Below, in pieces: positions 21,607 to 33,600 of a stretch of DNA of 64,000 nucleotides (within the stretch, counting starts at the first letter, position 1; every line of letters begins with the position of its first letter). Location of the stretch: contig JADLZK010004644.1 of the NCBI GenBank assembly GCA_015847255.1, positions 86,460 through 150,459 of the forward strand, read 5' to 3'. The DNA comes from Hyparrhenia diplandra. Taxonomy: Eukaryota > Streptophyta > Magnoliopsida > Poales > Poaceae. The position numbers and the translations under genes are program-made. The notes under the pieces were generated by a model. That model was not told where the DNA came from. It made no database searches and was given only the letters and a program-made list of their open reading frames with translations.

Positions 21607-24600
21607 ATGTCCACATCTCGTCAGATAGATGATGGACCTGCCGTGCTACAGTTATGCAGATGGACGGTGTTGCAACCCCATCTCGAGCTATCAAAATTTC
21701 GAGAGGTTTTTATATCTCCAACGAGGCGTCTTTTTGGACTGCTCTCAGAAAATGGTAAGGCTTTATCGCTATCCATTATTCTCCATTGATCATGTTGGGC
21801 CTTTGTGGATTTGGTGTGCGGTAATATTGTTCTTATTTTTATACCGTGGTTTTACAATCCAGGGGATCTTGTCCTGGCAACTGCTGAGGTCAACCCATCA
21901 CAAGTTCAGTCACATAGAGCTCTCTCAGATACCTGTACTCAAGCAGTCTTCAGATCGCTTTCTACTATTCCGAGTGAAGTCTTTGGCATGGGGATACTGC
22001 TCTGATGCTTTTGATGACTCAAGTTTTAATGAAATTCTTGTGGTATCTAGTGATGCTTCTATCACAGTCCATGCATTCTGCCGTTCTCTTAAAAGCACAC
22101 TAGCAGTTAATTCCACATCTGATGCTAAAGAGTTGCATGGGGAGTGGAAAGAGTGGCACCCTACTGAATGTGCAGTGTTGGAGGATGGTGAGTCAGGTCC
22201 AAAAACTGGTTTTGTTCTTTCCTGACTACAATCACTTCGTCTGTTTCTAATGGAAAATACCAAGCCAGATTTCCCATGAAATCTTTATTACCTAATTCAG
22301 CAGAAGTGGTATCCTTTAGCATATATGACATTACTCTCTCTTTCTTGAAGTTTTGGTATAGCAAATGTTCTCTGAAGATTATGACGGAAACTGACAGTGA
22401 ATCGCAACGTAGTTTCCTTAGTTCTTTACCGGTGGCTGAAGCATCATGCAGTTGTCAGTGGGAGTGTCTAAAAGTTCTGTCTAGCTCTTCAGGTTATTTG
22501 ATTGGATTAGTTTTGACTCCTAACGAATTAGTAAGTTGTGAGGCCCATCCATTCAACGCAGAGTGCATTTTGGTTGCTGTTCTGGAGCTAAACCACTGGG
22601 GTATACAGTGGAACTTCAGGGCAGACCTTCAGGATGCATGTGATGGTATTAGGCCAAGTTCAAAATGGGTTGATTTTCAGTTATCAGATGTGTTTCTTGC
22701 CTGCCTTAATACAGCAGGTTTTGTTGCCATTTGGAACGTGAAAACTGGTGGTCTTGCGGCGTCATTCAGTGTTCTTCAACAGTGCAGAACAGACCTGGAG
22801 ATGCCTCTGAAGAGCTCTATGTCCATTGTGACAAATTTGGATGAGGGAAATATCCCTGTTGAGAACTCTGTTGGCAGAATGTTTAAGCGGTTAGTTTTGG
22901 CATCGTATTCTTATCTTCTTTGCTGTTGTAGATGAGGTTGGAGTAGTGTATGTGTTCTATGCGGATGACATCTTAAACTTTAAAGCTAATGTGCCTGAAA
23001 ACTTTGATCTGCCTGTCATGAATCATTTTGCTGATTGTTTGTCTACCTGGGAAGCTGCTGGTCATGAGATAGGAGGTCTATCATTTTGTACTAATCAGTC
23101 CATACGAGGGTTACTTAATCTAACCAAATTGGTTCCTGAGTTCTCAGCGAAAAACTGATGTTATTGTCAGGCCTAGAAAAAGAAGAAAGTATAGATGCAA
23201 TGAAAATGAAATGGACAGCTGGCTTTGCGGCTTTGTCACTACAGGGCAGATGAAAGTTGGAGTAGCTTATCCGCACAAATTCCTCTAGTTTCTTAAGGAG
23301 GATAATTCTTCCTCCATGCAGATCACAGCAGGATGTAATTAGCCTGTCTCCACTTGGACTTACTAGGATTTTTAAAGGTTCTATTGCGGATGGAAACGAG
23401 CATGTCAAAATTTTTCATTTCGAGTTGCTTATGTATTCATCTTTTCTTGGCAAAGGAGATATTGATGTTGATTTTATGGACAAAAGGCTTCCGTTTCAGA
23501 AGGATTCTGCTTTTGTAGGAGATTCTGTTGTTTGCTCCTGCCAGGGTATCTGTATTTAATGACCCAGTATGGTCTTTCTGTTGTCCTTCCTCCGGTTTCT
23601 GTATCGTCCTTTTTCATCTCAATTTGACACCATCAAATTTTGGCAACTTGGGTCCTGCTACTGGTAGTACATGCAATTCTCTGAACTTATCATCTGTTGA
23701 CAGATCTGAAACAAGCTGGAAAACCTGGCAAATAGAAGTGCTGGATAGAGCATTGTTGTTTTTGAAGGCCCTGCACTTGCAGACAGGCTCTGTTGGGAGA
23801 ATGGTGTGTTTTTCTTTCAGTTGCCTGTCTTTTGTTTTTCGTAGTTGTGTGGCATCTTGTTACATGGACGGGTCCCCATTGTAGTATTTTAATTGCCTTT
23901 TTTATCCTGTGGTCCGTCTTCACTTCATTGGACATTTTTACTAATGGATTTGTTTCTTAAGGTTATGTCTAATTTGATTGTATCTAATTAAATTTATGAA
24001 GGAACCATGACTTGATACTCAATTTCCCAAAGTATCTCTCATGGATTCTACATTTTGTGGGCTTAGTTTAGTTATTACTTATTAGATTAGATAAAGGTAC
24101 TATATGCTACTGAATAACTCTTGATCCCACAATATACCCATAGCTATGCAGTTATTCAGTGGCATATTGCATTATTAATTTTGGTATTTTTAGCAAACCA
24201 GAATAAGAGCTGCCCATTGTAATATTGATAAGGTATGAAGGGAAAACAAAATGTACATGATACAACACCAAACTCTTTGGTGTGATCCTCCAGGGGAGAA
24301 AAATGCAAAAACTAAACAAAAACCTATATAGCCTTAGCTACCAGGACACCCATTGAATGCGGTAAATATCTGTGAAGGTATGGTTATGCGTTCCAGTATC
24401 TAATTTAAGTGGATGATACAATGGCACTAATAAATCTGTGACTAACATAGTTCTTAGAACATCATGTGCCCCTAACTTTGTTTATTGCATTGGCAGGATG
24501 GGATTTGAAATTCTCTAGGTTACGCTTACGTAATTGGCCCTTCATTGCTCAATGATTAGTGATCTGATAGTAAGACCCTTATGTTTTTTTTCCTGGCACT

Positions 24601-27600
24601 TTCTCTTTCATTTGTCCATGATTTGCTTTAACATTATATATGCACCACCCCAAGTCCTATTTTTATCTATTTTTGGACTATTTGCACAGTTTGTATTGTG
24701 CAAATTATTTCCCATGGTCAAATGAATTTGTACATGAACTTTTTCAGTCTGCTTATCTATTGATAAGCTTGTGGTATTCAGAAAACAGGGGTTGATTTTT
24801 TTTTTGTCTTTGCTTTTAATTTCTGATAATTAGAGGTTTGTCCTCTATAGTCTATACTGCCACGGGCCATCTATTTGGTGATTACTAAAGAGTTAAATGC
24901 ATGAGCAGACCCTGAATTTGTCAAGGCGAACTTTGAAAACATATTTCTGGGTACTTATTAAGTGATTGCACCGCAGATCCCTAACTTGCAAAATGGTGCA
25001 ACGTAGGTCCATTCTGTGGACCATATCGACCCTGCTTGTGAGGCACTTAACAAGTTTAGGGACCTAGAAATGCATTTTAAAAGTTAGTGGACCTAAGTGG
25101 ACCCCCTTGACATGTTCGAGGGCTGCTCTCATGCATTTAACTCCATTTTTTTATTTTAAGTAACCAAGTATGCTTTTATTGTGTTTTAGTCTACCTTTTT
25201 TATTGAAGAATTATTTGAATTTGCATTACTGTCATCTGTATGCATGGATATCTAATGCTATTGGCTTTACTAGGTCACTGAATTTACTCGCTGAGGTCAA
25301 TCTTGGAGGAAGAAGGTGTCTTGCAACTGCTAGTGGCATCTATTCATCGGTTATCTTGTAGGACTGGAAGTGATCATGAAGCTCTTGTGTCATCCAAGTA
25401 TGTTTTGTTCCTTGATAAGATCTTTGTCTTGTCATGGTAATAAGCTATATTAATAAGTTAGGTTTGTCTTTGGAAATACAGTTGGCAAATTGGAAAACAT
25501 GTCGTCTGTTGTCTACATTTATCTGTTAAATAGTAACAACTCTTTAGGTTAGCCTGGGTCAGAAGATCATAATGCAGATTACTGTTACAAGATCATACAT
25601 TTGATGTTCTTTCACAACAAAACAATGTCAATCCTTCACTACAGCTATATTAATTTTATCCCACTTCCAAAGATATATAAAATTGTTGAATTCATTTTTT
25701 TTCATAATTGTCACATGCTGTTTCAGCAAGGAAAAAAGAGTATCATGAAGTCCACACTTGTTACAATTATGGGCAGTTTACTATACAACAGAGTAGAGAA
25801 TGCGTAGCAAAGATTCAGCAACAGAACTTGCTCACATGTATTTTTTGTTTTTCATCACATGCGAACTATGTGAAGATAAAAATTTACTTCTATCTAACCA
25901 GCACTTAATCTGTGAGGTCTGAAAATACTAAATAGTGGTGCATCGTAGAAAGTTGGTAGAAGGCTGAGTCATGGAGGAATGGCTAATGGAGGCGAATGCA
26001 TCTGTAGTAAACTCAAGCCTGTGCAGAACACCTGTACAACTGTCGCAACTTCGCGAACCTTCTTGTGTGTGGGTGGGTGTGTTGGGGGGTGGGGGTGGGT
26101 GGGTGGGTGCATGTGTTGAACCTATGATGGGCCTGTACACCATTTAAGTTTACCTCTATTTGGGTTATGGAACTTGACAAATACTACTAAATACTTCAAA
26201 TATAAAGCCATTACTATTTATGATATTTTGAAATATCATTTGTACAGAATGGGTTCGTTGATGATGTCATATGTTTGTACTTCTAATAGCAATATAAGTG
26301 TAACATAAAGCGTGTTTTTTAGCTTCAACTGCCATTGCAATGCTTTTTTTAGCCTGCAAAACAAAAACCTGTGCTAATAGGGTGCAACAGATCAATAATA
26401 TAATGCCTTATATCCTCAAAGCTCATTGCAGTACATTGATATGTCCATCCCTCATATTTGGTGTAATGACTCCATTCTTCTTGCTTATACTAATTATTAG
26501 CTTATGGGGAAATGAACTGGTGATAGACCAACTCATTCCATTCCACAAAAACAAATAAAGTGAGTGAGAAGATGGACTATCCATTCCCTCAAACCAAACA
26601 CCCCCTTAGGAATATATATACTATAAGAGGCATGGTTTGTGTTCTTTGTCATAGTTTCCTTGTGTTAATGTAGTTTGCTATGTGTCACACTTTTAGCTTC
26701 ATGTAATTTGTAAGCTTACAGTGTGAAAAACAGGTTAATGGTTTTAGCTGTCCGCTTTGCAACAAGAATGATCAAATGTTATGGGCTACAAAAGCAAAAC
26801 ACAGGTAATTCCTTTTATTGTGCTATTTTCTTTGTTTTATGGGAGATTTATTCTCTTTATGCCTCTAACATGCCAGATAATAATTCAGTAAAGCTTCATG
26901 AAATGGCTCTCCTTTTTGACGGCAATAAGAAGTATCCAGAGCCGAATCTCTGCAAAGAATCAGAATTCTGTTCGGACGGTAAAGCGGCTTTGACACTGTT
27001 GCTTATTGGTTTATAGTTGTCTTCAAATGATCATTTGCTTAATGCTGTGCTTATACTGCTGCAGGGAGATGATAAAGAACTCGTTGAAAATAGGTACAGA
27101 AGTATTTCAGAATGATTCTTTGCTTCCAGTTGTTGTAGTGGATTGTGTTTCATCAGGGCCATCAGGTGGGTTTAGATGCTTATATGACAGGGAAGAGTCA
27201 GCTCCTGTGTTGGTTCCTGATAGCAACAGCATTTTAGCTCTAACACCAGTTGAGTCATCTCTTAGTGCTTCAACTCTCTCCATGACATTGATACTGATGA
27301 AGGGACTAAAGTTGGAAGACAAATTATTCAAGGAAATATCAAAGGAGATGATTAACAGATGGGAAATGAATAACTTTGACTTGAAAACTATAGTCAGAGA
27401 AGCACTGCAGTCCGTCGCCTACCTTTGGCAGTTCTTCAGTTGCAGCTTTTATGCCAGAGGGAATTTGTCTCCAATGATGATTCAGAAGATGCTTTCTCTG
27501 AAGTTCATGAAATTGGAAGATCCATTGTGTATGATCTGTTGATGAAGGTAATTTAGTACACTTAGTCTAGTAAAGTATTTGTGTTCCTATTGTTGTTTCT

Positions 27601-30600
27601 GACAATTTGTACTTTTGCAGGTGAAACTGGATTAGCTGTAGCAACACTAGAAAGGCTAGGAGATGATGTAGAGTCAGACCTAAGACAACTTATGCAAGGT
27701 ACTGTCAGGGAGATCACTAAGGCTACAAATTGCTGGCGAGATGAAGAAGGCGTGGGTACATAAGACCAAATAGTGGAAGATGCTAGAAACTATAACACTA
27801 ATTGAGGTTGATTGTAACACATGCTGTAGCTCACTTATGTACAAATTCTAACCTTCAATTTAGCTTAATGCTGATCAACATTTTTTTTTCCTTTGAAAAG
27901 CGGCTCTACCGAGCAGCAGCTTCTGGGACACATATTTTTTGCAGGGAGAATGTCATTCGTGATGCTGCAAACATTGTTACACTGCCAGGAGAAGATAAAC
28001 CTGTATTGGCTCTGCATATTCACAACCAGCCCATTATTGAATGTGGTGATGTCGATGGAGCAGTGCTTGGTTCTTGGGTGAACATTAATGATTACACTAA
28101 GGAGTTCTCTGGTAGCAACATTTCAGATGGTTATTGGGCCTGTGCTGCTGTATGGTCGGATCGTGGGATCAGAACTGTGGATCGTGTAAGTAATGATTAT
28201 TGTTTTAACTCACTGATAGGGTGCTTGCACCTTATCTCGTGTAAGAAATCCGTGAAAAAAAAAATCTTGTTACATGAGCTGTACAAACTGCCATAAAAAA
28301 AGAAAAACTAAGTGTTCTTGCTATCCAATTGATTTCTGCATATTTTGACCCATTCAGGGGCATTTGATACCACATACGATCTACTGTTACAAATACAGAT
28401 TTTTAAGCTTGTTTTCATTATTTTTTCCATGGGGGAATGTGCCTTGGGGTGTGATTTATCTTTTATGATGCTTTTTAATGATTATAGCACACTGAATTCG
28501 ATTGTGGTCCTGGACTACTTGTAATTTTATGGATTCATGATTCATATTATATGTTCTGTAGATATTGCTGGACCCCAGCCTTATCATATACATGCTCATA
28601 TCCCGTGGGAATCTCAGTTTGAATATTTTGTTGCTCATAATGATGTGGGGAAAGTCTGCGAACTCCTGGACATGATTCCCAATAGCATACTTTCAGAAGG
28701 GATCATTAGAGTAAATGTGGACAGTTTTCAAGCTGCTGCTAACACTTTTTTCTGATTTAACACTCCCTGATTACAACATGTACATATGTGACTCAGAAGA
28801 CCTTGAACCAGTCTGTATGGAGATACCACATGCTAAAATATTTAGATCTTTATGCAATCATGAATCGGCGTTGCATGTTCAAATGGTAATGCAGCAGGAA
28901 TTGGCAAAAGAAACACATCTTTATGAAAGAGTACTGGCAAAGTACTACTGAAATTATACCTTTGCTTGCTCGTGCTGGCATACTTATAAAGGTTGGTTCA
29001 AAGGAAGAATGTTCTACAACATCTTTTGCTTCAGAGATGCCAGATGATGCCCATCACCAGGGTCGTGAAGGTGCACTGCATAAGTTAATTATAATGCTTT
29101 CTGTGTGCAATATAACTTGCCATATCTACTGGACCTCTATCTGGACATCTGTAATTTGGCTCCTGAAAAGGATCGTATCCATTTGCTCAAAGAAAACTGC
29201 AGTAAGTTCTGGTGCAATTCTAGTTTATAATACTTGCTATTCAACATTGTTGTTTGTATTCAGCTCTCTGACCTCTAGCATTGCGGAGCTGACAGTAACC
29301 AGCTGGTTGCCAGGCAAACTAGGGGTTCAGGTTATTTAAAAATACAAAAAAGATTAGGCGGTAGTTAGTTAGGTGTTCGACAGACTTGGTAGTCGTGGTG
29401 GAGTCTTCTTTTCTTTTGTGTGGTGTATCAAACCTTTTTCTTCTTATTAATGATGGCGTGTGACTCTTCTGCAAGTTAACAAAAAGACATGGGCTATAAA
29501 TTTTCTATGACATGGTTGGAATTTATATGCTTTGAGTACCAAGTTATGACTGTTGTAGCCCCTTCAATCTACATGTAAACACCCGTTTTAAAATATACTT
29601 TTGGAAAAGTATAAGAAGGTTAATATTAATTGTAACCTAGAGATTAATTTGCTCAACCTGTTTCCTGTTTAGTACTATACATGTAATTTTGTTTGACTTG
29701 GTTGTTCTGTTCGGATATTTTCAGGGTGATTGCAAATTGGGCACAATGGTTACTTTTCTCAGGATCAAAGGTTGCAGTATGAGGCATCATTCTCTAATGC
29801 CTGTTGGAATTTGTCAAGAAAAGGGTCAGTAATAGTAGTCTTACTGCTGTTGAGATAGATGAAATGTTGTATACAGTATGATATGGCTGAACGAATTGGT
29901 GGGGAAATGTCTGCACTAGCTACTTTGATGTATGCTTCAGCACCAATTCAGAAATCCATATGTACTGGAAGTGTGAACAGGAGTGGCTCGTCTTCCCAGT
30001 GCACATTGGAGAACCTGGCTCCTTGTCTCCAGCAATTTCCAACGCTATGGAAAACCCTTTTTTTCTTCTTGTTTTGGCCAAGATGAATATGGGTGTTTTA
30101 AACTACTCTGCTGGTAATAGTAATCAACCAAAAAGCTTCATACACTATATTCCGATTATTTCAAGCTCTGCTTTGAGAAGAAAAAAATATCCATTCATTA
30201 TTTCCTTATTATGCTAAGAAAATAAATATTTTTTTCAGTGTTTGGAAAAGATCAATTTCAAATTACTTGAGATGGGCGCTATAGCATTTTTCCTCTGCTG
30301 GAGGGAGACACTTCATTTACCAAATGCTTTTCCATGTTGGCTCCCAAAGTCTATTAGAAGATTAATTCAATTATTTGAACAGGTTTATCTTTTTCTTTGG
30401 AAGGCACATTTCAGTTATTACAGTATAATTAGATGCTTTATGTGTTTTTTGTTCTATATCCGCCCGGCCCAAATGTTGTTCTGCTTAATATGCATCAGTT
30501 AAATTTAGGTTTGCAATGCCTAAATTTAGACTTTGGGATGCTGAATTATTATGTGTGTAAGCGAATCTGTAGCCAGCTACTGAAAGAGATTATGGCTGGG

Positions 30601-33600
30601 AATAATTCCTTGATTGATTCATATTAGAGGGTGCGATACATATAGCGAGGCATGGAGTATTCCCGGCCAACCATGCCAGTCTCCATGCCTTGAGTTACTC
30701 ACGCACCCACAACACAATCACGAGGCCATTAGGCACTCCCACACAAAGCACTAATAATAGGCTAGTCTAACACTCCCCCCGGTCGAACGCGTCGGCCACT
30801 TTGCACGCGTTGATCGGACCTAAACTCCGTGAACACCGAGGAAGGTAGCCCTTTGGTGAAGATGTCGGATATCCGCGAGGAGGTAGGGACATGCGGGACT
30901 CGAACATCACCAATAGCAACACGCCTCTCGGACGGTGAAGATCGATCTCAATGTGCTTGGTACGCCGATGTCAGATCGGATTGGAGGTCATGTAGATGGC
31001 ACTAATGTTGTCACAATATACTAGTGTGGCGCGCTGAGGGGGGCGTGCAGCTCCGTAAGAAGTCGGGCGCAACCAAGTGGCCCTCGCAACTCCATTTGCC
31101 ACTCCGCGATACGGCCGCACTAGATCTTGACACGGTGTTCGACGCTCGAGGACCGGGGAGACGAGGTTGTCACCGAGGAACACAACAGAGCCCCGAGGTG
31201 GACCGGCGGTGTCAGGGCAACCATCAAGATCGGTGTAGACTACAAGATCGAACGAAGAGGACGGCCGCAGAGGAGTCCAAGATGGAGGGTGCCTCGAACA
31301 TAGCGGCATCCGCTTTAAGGTCGCAAGGTGAGGCTCACGAGGATCATGCATATATAGAGGCGCACCGCCGAACCGCATACGAGATGTCCGGGCCGAGTGA
31401 ACGCCGCATCAGAGCGCCCAAAGAAGGTCGCGGAAATTTGTCTGATCGTATTACGGGTGCCCCCTCACCGCAAAGAACCTTCGGATTGGTGTCAATCGGA
31501 GTGGAGCATGGCTTGCATTCGCACATCCCCGCACGCCGAATATCGAGCATGTACCGCCGTGTTGGAGAGGAGAAGGTGTCTCCACCGCGTTGAACCCGCA
31601 TGCCGAGGAAGTGATGCGGGGCACCAAGATCCTTCATGGCGAACTCTTGCCGGAAGCGCCGAGATGATCCGCCGAAGAAGACCGGGTGTGGAAGCCGTGG
31701 AGGACAATATCATCCACATAGAGCAACAAGTAGGCAATATCCGAGCCACGCCGATAGACGAAGAGGGAGGTGTCCGACTTGGCTTCAACAAACCGATGGA
31801 CACTAGAAAAGAGGCCATGCGACCGTACCATGCACGAGGCGCCCGTTCCCCCATATAGAGACTTCCCCGAGGAGGCGGACATGATCCGGACGAGCCGGAT
31901 CCTCGAATCCCGGCGGCCGGCCGTCTCGGTCGATTGCCATGAAGAAAGGCATTCTTCACATCCACCGATGAATAGGCCACCGCGGAGAGAGCCGTGGAGA
32001 GCACCGCGGCGAATCGGCGGGTCGGCTTGATGACGTGGCCGAACGTCTCATCAAAGTCAACACCAGTCGCCGGGTGAATCCACGAAGGACCCAACGAGCC
32101 TTGTACCTCTCAAGGGAGCCATCGACCGAACTTGTGCTTGAAGATCCACTTCCGGTGACAACGTTGGCCCGAGGGGGTCGAGGCACAGATCCCGTGTGTG
32201 ATCAAGGAGAGCATCGTGTTCCTCTTCCATAGCCGCGCCAATTGGGATCGGCAAGCGCTTCGGAAGGTCTTCTGCATCGCAGATAGAGAGGCGACGAGTA
32301 GGCGGCCGGCATCCGGAAGCCGCTCTTGGCCCGTGTGCTCATGGGGTGCTGGTTTGTCATTTGGAGGGATAGCCACAAAGACGCTTGGGCAAGATCGGAG
32401 CGGCGGTCGAGGGCGTGGTCTCGCGCCCGCGCGTCTTCTGAAGGTGAAGAGGTGCGCCGGCGAAGAGGTGGAAACCCTAGCGGCGCCCCAAGACCCCGAG
32501 ACATGGCGGGACGTGAGACCGGGAGGGTGCATCGGGTGGGGTAGCCGAGGCCGCGCGTGGGCGCGGGAGAGGGCGTCGTGGGTGTCGCCCCAGTGCAGGT
32601 GGGATGTAGCGCCCGGGCGACGCCGTGGCCGCGCGGGCGGTAGAAGTCCCCGGCGTCCGAAGAGCGGGGGATGGGATTCGTAATCGTGACTACATCGCCG
32701 ATCGGCGTGAGGACGCCCTGTGCACGCCACGAGGGACCGACAGCGCGGGGACGCCAGAGACGCAGGGTGTCAAGTAGACAAAATCTTAGTGCACGGGTCC
32801 ATGGGAGGTAGCATGAAGTCGTAAGAGAATCGCCCCTCGAGGAATCAAGGTCCGGCCGAGCACTAGGACCGCGGACGCCAGCGGGAAAGGCCGCTTTCAT
32901 CAAAGATGACGGCCGGGAGATAATGACTCGCGGAGGAGAGGTCAAGGCCGTACCTTTGTGATGAGCTGAATATCCTAGGAAGACACAGAGATGATCGAGG
33001 AGCAGTTTAGAGGTGTTGTGGCCGACATGTTTGATAACATTTGCAAATCGAAGACTCAGAGATGATCAGATGGGTGGCTTACCCAGAGGGCAAGGTGGGG
33101 CGTGGAGAAGTCTAGAGTCTTGGTGGGCAAGATGTTACTAAGAATGCTGGTCGCGGAGAGAGCCTCACCCCAATAGACGGGGCATGGACGCCGAAAGAGC
33201 AAGGAGCGAACTACATTTTGATGGAGCGGATAATGCTCGCCTTACCGCTTTGAGGCGAGGTGCTGGGGCAGTGACATACGTGAGATGGAGGCCTTGGGTG
33301 AGGAAGAATTGTCGTGGGAGCTAGAGTTGTCGACTCGCGCCCATTGTCACATCGACAGCTTTGACGCGGCATCGAACGGGTAGAGGCGAGGGCGGCGAAG
33401 CTTTGGAGTGTGCCGAAAGTGTCGATTTTAGGCGCAAAGGAAAAGTCCATAAGTAGTGAGTGCAATCATCAAGAATGACCAAATAGTATTTGTAAACCGT
33501 AAATGCTCGCGACCGGAGAGGTCCATAGATCACAATGTATAAGATCAAACTTATTTGACGCGACGTAGAAGTAGACTCATGAAAAGGCAATCTAACATGA

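Noticed and set aside
31024..32683. Plus-strand frames of up to 189 codons inside the Copia element
   Set aside because: Antisense shadows of the minus-strand pol region, where RT and RNase H motifs are found.
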